This document shows positions 1 through 9,905 of a stretch of 44,241 nt of DNA, one piece after another. The stretch comes from Symbiodinium natans (taxonomy: Eukaryota > Sar > Dinophyceae > Suessiales > Symbiodiniaceae). A program made the translations under genes and the position numbers. The stretch spans positions 1-44,241 of the forward strand of contig CAJNDS010000993.1 in the NCBI GenBank assembly GCA_905221605.1. The letters are read 5' to 3'. A model generated the notes under the pieces. That model ran no database searches. It saw only the letters and a program-made list of their open reading frames with translations, and was not told where the DNA came from. Positions within the stretch are counted from its first letter, which is position 1, and the number at the start of each line of letters is the position of its first letter.

Positions 1-140
1 GGTGCCCGCTATTCTAAGTCTGTTTGCGGGCTTGCGCGGCCAGATGAGCCAGACTCCAGAAGACCTTTCAGTCCGTGTGCCTCTTAGTGCAGACCTGATG
101 CTCGCAATCCCCATCATCTGCATCGGGATTTGTGCAATAG

Positions 141-180
141 GGCTGCGGGAGTTCTTGAAGGGCTGCGGGAGTTCTTGAAG
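141..180. repeat. 20-bp tandem duplication
   Basis: The unit GGCTGCGGGAGTTCTTGAAG occurs twice back to back. It is a simple duplication with no coding context. Confidence 0.9.
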
Positions 181-746
181 TATCGTTAAGCCCACACAAG
201 GTTCGCAAGCTGCAGCGTCTGCATGATCAAACGGCAGATCTTCACGTCCTTCGCAAGCCACACGCAGTGATCAGAAAGGCGGAGCTGCAACTACTTGGCA
301 AGGCTGGAAGGCACCAAGCTTCAGCTCCACTTCTCTGCAGAAAGCTCTCTGCCCAGGCGGCTCAGAAAAGTGATGCGCACGAGTCTGCAGCGCAGAACGG
401 GATTATGCGATGAAATGCGAAAATGCCCTAGCTTGCGCGACGCTTGGTGTGATCGGCAATGCTCGACACACATCAAACTCGATGAACCTGTGCGAAGGGG
501 CAACTGTGGAACAGTGGTAGTGTAGGTCGCTCTTTCCTGGTGAGGCCGCGAGGGAGGTGTGTTGAACGCCCTTCCTTTGCAGGGCCTGTCAGCTAGCTGC
601 GTGTTTTCGATGTTGCTCTTAGGCCCAAGCGCAGTCAGCCATGGGCGAACGTATGTACACTTTTTTAAGGTGCCGTAGCCCAACAACAACGCATGACAGA
701 TTTCGAGATTTTTCCTTATTGCTTTCCTTTTAGCACAAATTTTAGC
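181..746. other. Unassigned intergenic DNA
   Basis: Only short overlapping ORFs without recognisable domains are present on either strand. No RNA gene or repeat stands out. Confidence 0.5.
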
Positions 747-842
747 AGATCTCCGCGTTTGTGCGCCTCTGCAATGGATTGGAGTTCTGGGACAAGGGAA
801 TTGCGCACTCCGCTCGTTTCTACTCAGCCTGCTGGGTCACAC
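747..842. repeat. Dispersed direct repeat, copy A
   Basis: About 96 bp beginning AGATCTCCGCGTTTGTG and ending GCTGGGTCACAC. It recurs in the same orientation at 8737-8835 with about 90% identity by eye and a 4-nt insertion. Each copy runs directly into TTTAGGG-like sequence, so the pair is probably a subtelomere-like dispersed repeat rather than an LTR pair. Confidence 0.75.
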
Positions 843-892
843 GAGTTAGGGTTTAGGGTTCTAGGGGTTGAAGGCTTTAGGGTTTAGGGTTT
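843..892. repeat. Interstitial telomere-like TTTAGGG tract
   Basis: Several TTTAGGG heptamers (GTTAGGGTTTAGGG and GCTTTAGGGTTTAGGG) with small interruptions. This is the plant/dinoflagellate-type telomere unit in an interior position. Confidence 0.8.
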
Positions 893-897
893 CGACG

Positions 898-1000
898 GCA
901 GGCAGCCAGTAGGGCAGGCAGCCAGTAGGGCAGGCAGCCAGTAGGGCAGGCAGCCAGTAGGGCAGGCAGCCAGTAGGGCAGGCAGCCAGTAGGGCAGGCA
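898..1000. repeat. 16-bp minisatellite, six copies
   Basis: The unit CAGGCAGCCAGTAGGG repeats about six times with essentially no divergence, starting directly after the telomere-like tract. Homogeneity suggests recent expansion. Reading frames through it (CLPYWLPALLAA on the minus strand) are repeat artefacts. Confidence 0.95.
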
Positions 1001-1590
1001 CAGCCAAACACCACGCCAGACGCAGGGCAAAGGACAAAAAAGAAACAACCCTCGCTGCAGCAGCAGAGAACTGCAGCCTCCCCAATGTGGATGCTGATCG
1101 GCGTGTAAATTAAAAACGAACGAGTCCAGTTTTTCCGAGCAAGAGGTGATAGAACATTGCTGGTTGGACGGTTAGATTCCCCCAGCATGGCAACAGCAGT
1201 TGGGAGAGCACCCCAGAAGGCCTATAACTTCGTGTACTGAGCGCTTTGTCTAGGTAGAAATGGTAAGAAAAAAGAAACAATGGAAAATGGAAAGGTTCTA
1301 AACATGCTGGACATACTCTCTGCAAAAGGTAGGACTCGGCCTCATCGAGAGCGACCCTTCGCCGACGCTTCTCCTGGAGAGAGGCGGGCAAACAGCGTAT
1401 TTCGCTTGAAACAATGCGCCGCGCAGCATAAACATGCTGCAAGATCTAGCTGTACAAATTTGTGTGTATCTAAATATGAATAAACCGAATCTTTTTTTGT
1501 GCCAGTTGAAAGTTGCTTAGGGTGTTGCCTTTAAATGCATTCCTAGAAATGAGAATTGCTTAGGCTGGGGCCGGGGCGGGGGAAGGCGGG
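1001..1590. other. Unassigned intergenic DNA
   Basis: Short overlapping ORFs only. I recognise no gene, RNA or repeat here. Confidence 0.4.
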
Positions 1591-1889
1591 CCGGGGGGGG
1601 GGGGGGGGGGGGGGGAGGGGTGACAATAGATAAATATAAATATAAATCTAAATCCAAATATAAATCTAAATCTAAATCTAACTGTAAATATACATAGAAT
1701 TAAAATATTAATAGAAATACAAATGTGAATATAAACCTGCATATAAATAAAAACAAAAATATAACTATAGATATAACATATGAGAATATATATATATATA
1801 TTTAAAAATATACAAAATAAGATACAGATAAAGAAAATAATAATAACAGTAATAATAATGATGATACTAATAACAATAAGAGAAAATGC

Positions 1890-1920
<31 letters not shown>

Positions 1921-2147
1921 AAAAATGAATCCGCCGAGGCCTCGTGCCGAAGGGGTATAGGTTGTGAGAACAGGCACCCCCCTCCAAATCCTCCCCCCAC
2001 ACCCAAGCCCTTTTTGGACCCCTTTTGTTGCCTCAAATGGTTACCCCCTGCGGGAAACCGGCAGTTCCCCCCTTCCCCCCTTGCCCGCTCCCCCCCCCCC
2101 TTCCTTCTCCCCCCCCCCGGGCCTGGCTCAACTTTACGATCAACCGT
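1591..2147. repeat. Low-complexity block: poly-G, AT-rich hexamers, poly-A, C-rich tract
   Basis: A G run near 1591-1614 is followed by degenerate TAAATA/TAAATC hexamers (1628-1700), an AT-rich stretch, a poly-A run of nearly 30 (about 1889-1917), then a C-rich pyrimidine segment to about 2120. The AT hexamer plus homopolymer arrangement reappears inverted near 13930-14000. Confidence 0.85.
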
Positions 2148-2320
2148 CTCAACCTTGAACCTTGAACCTTGAACCTTGAACCCTAAACCCAAAAAAAAAC
2201 TAAACCGTGAACCTTGAGCCCTAAGCCCTCAACCCTAAACTAACCCTCAACCCTAAAACCCAAACCATAAACCACAAACCCGGAACCGTAAACCCTAGAC
2301 CCAACCCTTATTGCTTGGGG
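2148..2320. repeat. Degenerate telomere-like CCCTAAA/CCTTGAA tract
   Basis: Tandem CCTTGAA heptamers grade into CCCTAAACC-type heptamers. The 7-bp period with drift suggests old interstitial telomere sequence. Confidence 0.75.
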
Positions 2321-2689
2321 TCCAGCGACTTGGGCGCTGCGGAATCACCATGCTCACGTGGATGCGCTGGGCCGGGCCGAGGCGGGTCGCGTAGCGTTTA
2401 TCTTATTCTAAAATAACAATGAGCATAAGAATAACAAAATAAAAAAACTCACATCCTATCGTCTGTACGCAAAGTTGTCCCAGTAACAGGCACTTGGCTG
2501 AAACCTTCAAGAGTACCACTACACATTAACGAGCTTCTCTATGTTTATTCGTTTAAAGGTTAGACACTGACCCTTTTCCCAAATACTTCCAAACGAGTAA
2601 TGTTCAGGAATGGTAATGATACGGGTGCCAGCGGGGGGGTACCCTTAGTGTTTAGCCCTATTCATGCAAACCGTACTTGGAGAAGAACT
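2321..2689. other. Unassigned intergenic DNA
   Basis: No ORF of note and no clear repeat. The segment separates telomere-like sequence from the long degenerate repeat that follows. Confidence 0.4.
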
Positions 2690-3540
2690 ACGCTTAAAAC
2701 TATTCCAAAGCCGTACGTTTTCCCTCGCCGCTAGAAAATTTTCACTTAACTTTACCCTATTTGTTGACGGTTTAGGCTGACACCCTGTTCCAAAACCTTG
2801 AAACTGAGATTTTTCCTCGCCACCGAAGACATTCCGCTAAAGCCCAGACCCTACTCCCTTACTTTCAGCGAATAATAGTCACGCGGCTATTTCTTGAAAG
2901 TTTAGTTAGGCTGAAGCCCAGTCCAAAAACTTATGTTTTCCCTCGCCACACCAGACCCTATTCCCTAAAGAAATATTACTAAAACACTATTCCCTAATCC
3001 CACACTTTCAGCGTGTATTGTTTAGGGATAATCATGCTTCTTATTCCTGTAGACCCTATTATGTGTTGAAGCTTTAGGCGGATACATAATCCAAGCTAAA
3101 GCCCAGACCCTATTCCCATACTTTCAACGAATATTGTTCAGCAATAGGCATGCAGCTGTTTCTTGAAGGCTTAGGCTTAAGCCTATACAGTCCAGAGCCT
3201 TATGTTTTCCCTCGTCGCTTAAAGGATTTCGCCAAAGCCCAGACCCTATTCCCAAAAGAAATTTTACTAAAGCCCAGATCATATTCCCATACTTTCAACG
3301 TGTTTAGGAATAGTCATGCTTCCTATTCCTGTAAGCCCTATAATGCATGGAAGATTTAGGCTGAAACCTAGTCCATAACCTTACGTTTTCCCCTGCCACT
3401 GAAAGCGTTTCGCTAGAGCCCAGACCCTTTTCCCAAAAGAAATTTATTAAAGCCCACTGTGAATGTTTTCGCCCTGTCTAAACCTTTGTTCCTAAAGCCT
3501 AAACCGTTTAGGATTTAGGGTTTAGGGTTGAAGGTCCAGG
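2690..3540. repeat. Long degenerate tandem repeat
   Basis: The motifs AAAGCCCAGACCCTATTCCC, ATACTTTCAACG, TCCTATTCCTGTA and GTTTTCCCTCGCC recur in the same order several times (for example around 2839, 2960, 3100, 3235 and 3417) with many substitutions. Period length varies, so this is an old, rearranged long-unit repeat. It ends in a short TTTAGGG tract at about 3510-3530. Confidence 0.7.
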
Positions 3541-3699
3541 GTAATTCTCTGCTCTGAGTTCCCGTACTTCAAACGGGTAAAAGATATAAAAGCTTTCTAG
3601 GGATCTTTAGAGTTTAAGAAGCCCCTCTTTAGGGATTAGGGAAGTTAGAGGTCGATTTAGGGATCCCACTTTTTAGGATTGAGCGAAAGGATGTAGGGA

Positions 3700-3860
3700 A
3701 TGCTACAGAAAATGGGGAAGGGTGGTAGGCCTCGAACCATAAGACTACGAAGCATTCGAGCGCGTAGGGTGATGCGAAAAAAGGCATGTCCTGTAGATCC
3801 CGGAGATGCGAGAATACTGTGAGCAAATATCTTTTTACTCGCACATATGACATCATAACC
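3700..3860. repeat. Dispersed repeat with GAGAATACTGTGAGCA core, copy 1
   Basis: Shares GCGAGAATACTGTGAGCA, ATATCTTTT and GTAGGGTGAT.CGAAAAAA with 10570-10660. The minus-strand translation VKRYLLTVFS is common to both copies but neither continues into a recognisable protein. Confidence 0.65.
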
Positions 3861-4139
3861 TTACATGCAAAAGGTAGACTCTAGAAGGGGGGGGGGTAGC
3901 ATATAGTCACTAGAGCATTTCATGTAATTGGGACCACAAAAACGGTGGATCCATGAGGGGGGGGGTAGTAGTAGCATATATAAATATATATGTGGCTGAT
4001 ACCTTTAGGGTTCTTTTTGCTTAGTTTCCATGTGCAGTACTTAAATTAAAAACAAAGCACAACGTATTATCAGTGTTTATCCCAAAACCACAACATGCGT
4101 ATCTGAATCAAGAAGCGCCTGGGTGAGAGACCAAAGCAC
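3861..4139. other. Spacer with poly-G and ACGGTGGATC motifs
   Basis: Two G runs, each followed by GTAGCATATA-like sequence, and an AAACGGTGGATCC motif similar to sites near 11200 and 41930. No gene is seen. Confidence 0.5.
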
Positions 4140-4545
4140 CTGACCCTGCCCCCCCCTCCCCGCGAGAGCCGCGTACCGAGCGTTGAACTTTGAATCCTCT
4201 TCCCCGCGTACCGAGCGTTGATCTTTGAACCCCCTCTATCTCTCCGCATACAGAGCGTTGATCTTTGAAGTTCCCCTCCCCCCTCCCCGCGAGAGCCACG
4301 TACCGAGCGTTGATCTTTGAACCTCCTTATCTCTCCGCATACAGAGCGTTGATCTTTGAAGTTCCCCTCCCCCCTCCCCGCGAGAGCCACGTACCGAGCG
4401 TTGATGTTTGAACCCCCCTATCTCTCCGCATACAGAGCGTTGATCTTTGAAGCTCCCCTCCCCCCTCCCCGCGAGAGCCACGTACCGAGCGTTGATCTTT
4501 GAAGCCTCCCCCCCTCACCGCGAGAGCCGCGTACCGAGCGTTTGG
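4140..4545. repeat. Higher-order minisatellite (TACCGAGCGTTGATCTTTGAA units)
   Basis: About eight units share GAGCGTTGATCTTTGAA. They alternate between a form beginning CGCGAGAGCCACGTACC and a form beginning ATCTCTCCGCATACA, giving a composite period near 90 bp. ORFs through it on the minus strand (MALAGRGEG, FKDQRSVRG) are repeat translations. Confidence 0.9.
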
Positions 4546-4646
4546 TTTTCATATACGAATTACCTATAGGACTCGTGAACCGAACACCCTCGTGCGTTTC
4601 AGCCACTGCTTTCACACCAGTGGCAAGCAGAGTGAGGGTCACGTGC

Positions 4647-5393
4647 CTACTCTTCAAAATTGCAGACCCGGCGGACCTGCTTCAGTTCTTTTTTGTATGG
4701 AACTAAATTCCACACGGTGTCAAGAGCATCGCTGTATTCAGACACATCGCTACCATAGCATTCAGGACAGCGTCCCGCGCAAGTACTGGCACGCCACGCA
4801 GCATGCTCCAAGTGACTTACATCAATGACAGCAGAAGGAGACGAATGCTTACGAATCATATATGCCAAACAGATTACGGCAGCTACTGAGCGATGCTTTC
4901 CAGCACTACACAAGCAAAAAATATCTATCTCCCTATGGCATAGAGCCATAGTCAGTACACGCGCAAGCATATGTCGAAACAGAGGTACATTCAGCAAGCC
5001 TCCGACTATTCGGTTGTTGAACCCTACGTGCGGCGCCATACTGGCGTCCTTATTTGGGTCTCTCACATGCAGCAGATCTACATGTATGCTCACGGTCGAC
5101 TCAGGAAGTGTAGATTTCCATACGCTGCCGCTATAAAGCTTGACATGGTGTAGAGGAGGAAATTCTGGTTCCCTTGGGATCCTTGCTTCTTCTGGCTCTC
5201 TCGGATGTCGCGTAGCTCGTTGCCTGAAGTGAAGTGCTGGACTTCTGCTGCGATCTGGATGCTTTGGTTCTTGTGGCGTGAGATGACGCACCAAACGACT
5301 TGCTTCTGGTCGTATGGGAGGAGGCACGAGACAACCACTGGCTTCTTGTCGCGTGGGGGAGGATGGCCGTCGCGGTTTCAGACGCGGGTCCAC
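4647..5393 (-). pseudogene. RapZ-C-like GKHRS domain protein, partial
   Basis: The 248-codon frame ends with a stop at 4647. Its N-terminal third is rich in Pro, Arg and Glu and probably disordered. From about residue 100 it looks folded: VDLLHVRDPN near residue 106, then a hydrophobic strand and CLCSAGKHRSVAA near residue 160. In RapZ/YvcJ C-terminal domains an equivalent strand ends in a Gly-rich GxHRS loop that binds anions, and VDVR..PNP is the matching upstream motif. A Cys/His cluster follows (HAAW then CAGRCPEC), a pattern I associate with repeated dinoflagellate proteins. The frame opens with GTG and stays open upstream, and the first in-frame ATG lies inside the domain, so the 5' end is missing or spliced. 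Domain call is moderate; cellular role unknown. Confidence 0.5.
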
Positions 5394-5585
5394 TGCAGTG
5401 GTGGAAGTTGAACTGGCGGTCCTTCGGGACGCCGGCGTGCGGAGCCGATGGCGTAGGCCTGACCGGTCAGATCAGGCCAACCGGCATCTCCCGTATATGG
5501 GCTCTTCCGCAAGGGTCAGGCCAGTATAGCCTCAAGGTCGCGGAGCTCAATGTGAGCCGCGACCGGCTAGTTCGGCTGATGCGCC

Positions 5586-8346
5586 TTGAGAATAGCCCTG
5601 CGGGCCAGCCGGCCGCAGCGAGCTCCAGCGACACGCCGGTCCGCAAGGCGAAGGCAGAGGCCCCTGCAGGCCATGCCACGGCCGCGGGGAGCCCGACAGC
5701 CTGTGACGCCGCCCAAGGCAGCCCCACCTGGGACGCCGCCGAAGGCCGCTCCAGCGGCGAAGAAGCGGCCCAAGCCTAAGGATGGGGCGGGGCGACCGCT
5801 CGTCTGCCCGCGCAGGAACCTCCCTAAGCCCAACGCCCTGGATCAGCAGGATTCAGAGGCGGAGGAAGAAGCAGAGCGCGAGCAGCCTGCCGCTGCCGAG
5901 GAGTAAAGCACAAGCTCTGAGCTCCTCGACACGCGGGCGCCGTCAGCCGCGGTCAAGAAGGAGGTGGTGCCAGGCGAGGAGGAAGTTCTCGAGCTGGGCC
6001 GGAGGACTACACCGCGGCCTCTGATGCCCCCAGCGGGCCCAGGTCCGCATAATGGAGCTGGCCGAGCAGAAGATGACGGAGCTCGACGTGGTGCTCAAAC
6101 GCGAGAAGAAGGAGGAAGCCGAAGCCCGCCGCAGGTGGTGGGCTCACGCAGCACCCCCACTTCATTTGCCCCGGGCCCCGGAAGGGAGACCCCGTTGCTC
6201 AATGCAGAGATGTTGCAGCGTATGCAAGCTTTAGAGCATAGGGCCCCATTGTTTTACCCTAGCCAACCCGTAGTTTCTGACAGACCTCAAAGTGGCACGG
6301 ATTCCACATCAATCCCTCAAGAGGTCATCCAGGCAGAGGTTGCTAGGCAACTGGCCGTTTTGGACCAGCGCGCTACAGCACGGGAGTTAGAGATTGCAGC
6401 GCAGGAGCTAGAGATTCAAAGGCTCAGGCAGCAGATTGCAGAGGCCAACGCTCACAGGGAGCAGGCGTTGAGGGCTGCAGCACTTTCGAGCGCCCAGTCC
6501 ACTGCACGTGTCCCGGCGCAGCCTCCGCAGGTTGCAATGCAGTCTCAGCTGTCTCAGGCTTCTGTGCCCAACATGTCTCAGGTACAAGGTGTTGCATCTC
6601 AAGCGGTTGATGCCAATAGGAGTGTGGCGCCCGCTATTCAGGCTACATCTTTTCGGGGTTTGGTTTGCGTAGGTCCGACAGGGATGCCAGCTCTCCTCCA
6701 CCCGGAAGGGCTGGAACTGTGCAAGCGAATCTTCCCGCGCAGGTGCCACAGGTGCAAGGTACACAGGCGCCCGCGTCACCACCCGGAGGGGTTGGTGCCT
6801 ATGCACAGGTGCCACACGTGCAGGCCTCAGGTACGCAGGTGCCGCCAGCCGCAGCTCCAGGAGGAGCAGCTGACAGTGCAACGCAAGGCCTGCCTCAGGT
6901 TCCACCGCCGCCAGGTTTGCAAGGAGGCTCAGTTCCAGGAGGAGCGGTTCCCGCGCTGCCCGGGGAACTCATGGCCTTGCTTCAGGTAGCCCAGCATTGG
7001 ATGCATTGTTCTTAGGGATGCAACAGCTGCAAAGCGTACAGTTGCAGCAGCTCTGGAGACAGGATAGTGACGCTCCTGAAGTTGTGAAGCCCGGAACCGC
7101 AGATTTGCCCAAGTTAGCCGCTCCAGATCCCTCAACAGGTTCCCTAGATTTCCAGGATTGGCTGCAGTTGGTAGGTGGATTGATGGGTGATCTTTCGGAC
7201 ACTTCGGGTTCATGGTGGGCAGCTGTTTTGCAGATGAGCCGTGATGCCTATGAGAGGTGGGTAGTGTCAAGTCCCATTGAGCGCCTGCGCATACAGCCAG
7301 ATGATAGGCCCGAGTTGGTCGAGGGTAAATGGAGTAGGGTGAATGCCAGAGCGTGCGTGATGCTGTTGGGTGCCCTGCATGAAACCGTCAAGTCGGACCT
7401 CATAGCCCGTAAAACCACCCAGGTTGCGTCGCAAATCTTGTTCAGGTTGCACACTCAGTACCTCCCGGGAGGGACGGCCGAGAGGACCTTGGTGTTGAGC
7501 AATCTGCAACATCCCACGGAAGTGGAAGATGCAGCGTCAGGTGTGTTGGCTTTGAGGGCTTGGGGTCGGTGATATCAGCGTTGCGTCGATTGCGGTATGA
7601 ATTTGCCTGATCCCATGGTCTTGGTAAGCGCTCTTACCTCAATGACCAAGCCAGTGCTCCGGGGAGAGCCGGAAGTGACTTGGCGCACGGAGCTCGTGAA
7701 AAGCACGCTGCAACTCCACGGGCGCCCCTCGGAAGAGGCGGTCAGGTCCCATCACAGGCATCTGTTGGCTGAGTTTGAGACGCTAGCTGGAGCAATGGTG
7801 CCAGTGAAACCTGACGATGCCCACACCCTGCAGCTCAAGGCCGTGAGCGCAAATGAAGGAGGCGAATGTCCCAGTGGAGCGGGGGGCAGAGCACGCAAGT
7901 TCTTTCTCTCGCTTAAGGGTTGCAAGTGTGGCCCAAAGTGCCGATACCAGCATTCCATGAGCGAGCTATCCTACGCTGAGCGTGCGCGGAAGTGCCTGAA
8001 TTGCGGCTCGGAAGCGCATCGCGCCAAGGATTGCGCTGCAGGCAAATACCCCAAGCCGTACGCGCAGGCCCAACAATGTCAGGCACCGGCGTCCAGGCAG
8101 GAGCCAGCTGCCCCCGCCGCACCATCATCCACGTCATCCACGTCTCAACCAATTGTGCCCGCAACTCCAGTGAACATGAACATGGTAGCATTCATGCAAG
8201 AGGCACTCAAGGCCATCAGGCAGGTGGAGACCAACATGGCAGCAGAAGCTCACGCCGCAAGCACAGCAGCAAAGGACTCAGCCACCAGGCCAGGAGGAGA
8301 AGGCGAAGCTGACCTGCGAAGCTCGGCAGGGCGACCACCGCCCTGA
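5586..8346 (+). pseudogene. gag: Ty1/copia-type retrotransposon gag, decayed
   Basis: Gag packages element RNA into virus-like particles. The N-terminal part is Pro/Lys-rich with coiled-coil segments (5964-6650, for example RELEIAAQELEIQRLRQQ). The capsid-like core starts at 6997 (LFLGMQQLQSVQLQQL) and includes LPKL, LDFQDWL, WSRVNARACVMLL and LPGGTAERTLVLSNLQHP, which match the gag pattern I recall from dinoflagellate copia elements. The C-terminus (7890-8040) has a CCCH-like CKCGPKCRYQH and a CCHC knuckle CLNCGSEAHRAKDC. Decay: the frame moves several times before 7000; TAA at 5904 and TGA at 7570 are in frame with readable sequence on both sides, the latter exactly where an aromatic residue is expected (WGR*YQR). 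The frame ends with TGA at 8344. No pol follows. Confidence 0.8.
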
Positions 8347-8736
8347 CGTGCATTGCATCGCACACCCTTGCCAATTCTGCCTTCCTTTTGCAAGAGGTGC
8401 CCTGAGAGCCCTCACAGTGAGGCCAGCCGGCCAGCATACAGCCACTGCAACTTTGCTGTAGGTAGGAGTTTGGACCTCCTCCCGGAAGGGAAGGACATGT
8501 ACAGTTTTGTTTGTCGTGCTCTCCTAGCGAAGGCACGAAGGAGGAGTGCTGAAACGCCTTCTTGTACATGTCCGTATACCTCTGCAGTAGTTAGTTGTAC
8601 CACTTGTTTTCCCTGTTGCTGTTAGGCTCCCGAAGGTCTTGAGCAACACGTTTAACACATCATGTACAGTAACGCATTTTAGGTGCTAAGCCCTATAGTA
8701 GCATCATGACTTTTGGTTTGTTGCTTGGCGTGTAAA
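8347..8736. other. Post-gag region with an 11-bp inverted repeat
   Basis: No protease, integrase or RT follows the gag. GGACATGTACA (8493-8503) and TGTACATGTCC (8563-8573) are perfect inverted arms about 60 nt apart. This may be the element's 3' non-coding region, but no LTR boundary can be drawn. Confidence 0.4.
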
Positions 8737-8835
8737 AGATCTCCGCGTTTGTGTGCCTCAGCAATGGATGGGAGTTCTGGGACGGGGGAAATGCGCACTC
8801 CACTCGTTTCTATCTCTCAGCCTGCTGGGTCACAC
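8737..8835. repeat. Dispersed direct repeat, copy B
   Basis: Second copy of the repeat at 747-842, again running into TTTAGGG-like sequence. The copies are about 8 kb apart with the gag pseudogene between them. Confidence 0.75.
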
Positions 8836-9146
8836 CAGCATTTAGGGTTGAATATTTAGGCATGTAAATATAGGTCGGTAATTAAACCTAAACCTTTAAC
8901 CTTTGAACCCTAGAGTTTAATGTTTAAAGGCTTAGGGTTTGAGATTTAGACATTTAAACCTAAGCCCATAGAGTCCAAACCTTAGGATGTAAGGTTTTGG
9001 CATTTAAACCTTAACCCTAAACTAACCCTTTAGGGTCTGAACCCTAAAACCCCATAGGGCCCAAAAAAGCTCAAAGGTTTCAACCCTACAGGAGCTGAAG
9101 GTATACATGCCCAGACCTTAGGTTTATAAATCAGTAAACCCTATAG

Positions 9147-9281
9147 TGTCGCCAAAATAGCAACAGTGGCACCCTAACTAGCAGCTTTCCTTTTCCATTG
9201 TGCAGCTTGAGCCACGATTCATCGTGGATATCGTTCATGTTCTTAAGGGCTGTCTGGGAAGAGAAGACAAACGACAAAACA
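9147..9281 (-). repeat. 3' LTR of the miniature element
   Basis: 135 bp. In plus orientation it reads TGTCGCCAAAATAG...ACGACAAAACA. It contains one arm (9248-9260) of a 13-bp perfect inverted repeat whose partner lies at 9298-9310, just inside the element. Confidence 0.85.
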
Positions 9282-9292
9282 CCGGTCACCAT

Positions 9293-9712
9293 TCAAGTTC
9301 CCAGACAGCCAGAAACATTGCCGGCGCGGCTTCCTTGCCACGTTCGAGGGCTTTGCGCTGTAATGCAACTCCCTCTTCGACAGGCGCTGCCACTACCTCC
9401 GCGGCCTTGATCACCATCGTCGTCGCCCTCGTCGGACCTCGATTGCCTCGGTCTCCACGATCTTCCTTGCCTCTGGTGCACAAAGTCCCGAAACCGCTCG
9501 AACTCCTCGACATCAGGTCGTCTCGCTCTCCCACCTAGCGCTTGCGACCAAGGATCTTCCGAGCTGGGCGGCTGACCGGGTTGTGCTGCTGCTGCTTCTC
9601 TGCCACCTTCTGACAAGGGTGGCAACTCCTCTTCATCGCCGAAAGAATCTCCATCAGGAACTGGCGAATCAGCTGCAGGATCGGTCGCTGCCATGCTAAA
9701 GCTATGGAACAC
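9293..9712 (-). CDS. Internal ORF of the miniature LTR element, gag-leader-like
   Basis: 139 codons. The second Met (MAATDPAAD, seventh codon) is a plausible start because the acidic, low-complexity protein pattern begins there. The first half is rich in Asp, Glu, Pro and Ser (DSFGDEEELPPL, SSEDPWSQAL); the second half is Arg/Asp/Gly-rich. No capsid, protease, integrase or RT motif is present, and the frame stops just before the LTR. It probably represents the N-terminal leader of a parental gag kept after internal deletion. It may retain no protein function and serve only as packaging sequence. Gag origin is inferred from position after the primer site. Confidence 0.45.
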   Translation of the reverse strand: MFHSFSMAATDPAADSPVPDGDSFGDEEELPPLSEGGREAAAAQPGQPPSSEDPWSQALGGRARRPDVEEFERFRDFVHQRQGRSWRPRQSRSDEGDDDGDQGRGGSGSACRRGSCITAQSPRTWQGSRAGNVSGCLGT

Positions 9713-9757
9713 AAGCTCGCCTCAGATCCCAAATCTTAAGGCCTTGGAGCTCGCCGG

Positions 9758-9769
9758 GCTCCGCTACCA
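9758..9769 (-). other. Putative primer-binding site (Met-initiator-tRNA-like)
   Basis: Minus-strand TGGTAGCGGAGC begins 1 nt after the CA end of the upstream LTR. Retroelement primer sites complementary to initiator tRNA-Met usually begin TGGTA and contain an AGAGC-like run. Position and sequence fit; the match beyond TGGTAGC is imperfect. Confidence 0.6.
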
Positions 9770-9770
9770 C

Positions 9771-9905
9771 TGAAGCCAAAATAGCAACAGTGGCACCCTA
9801 ACTAGCAGCTTTCCTTTTCCATTGTGCAGCTTGAGCCACGATTCATCGTGGATATCGTTCATGTTCTTAAGGGCTGTCTGGGAAGAGAAGACAAACGACA
9901 AAACA
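9771..9905 (-). repeat. 5' LTR of the miniature element
   Basis: 135 bp. On the minus strand it starts TGTTTTGTCG and ends GGCTTCA. TGGCTCAAG, the 3' end of the dinoflagellate spliced leader, occurs in sense about 67 nt from its start. Confidence 0.85.

Larger units (their letters stand above)
9147..9905 (-). mobile_element. Miniature LTR retroelement (TRIM-like)
   Basis: Two direct terminal repeats (9147-9281 and 9771-9905, 135 bp each, essentially identical apart from 2 nt near one end) begin TG and end CA. They flank about 489 bp of unique DNA. ATAG lies immediately outside both ends, consistent with a 4-bp target duplication. On the minus strand a sequence resembling a Met-initiator tRNA primer site lies 1 nt inside the upstream LTR, which sets the orientation. 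The second copy of the host repeat unit (around 10249-10262) is continuous at the matching point and serves as an empty site. The internal part carries one gag-leader-like ORF and no enzymes, so the element is non-autonomous. High LTR identity suggests a young insertion. Confidence 0.85.

Noticed and set aside
4070-4657. Series of minus-strand ORFs starting MALAGRGEG
   Set aside because: They are shifted translations of one minisatellite unit, without independent protein features.
747-8835. The 96-bp direct repeats as LTRs of the gag element
   Set aside because: No TG...CA ends, no primer site or polypurine tract at the inner edges, and both copies end in telomere-like sequence.
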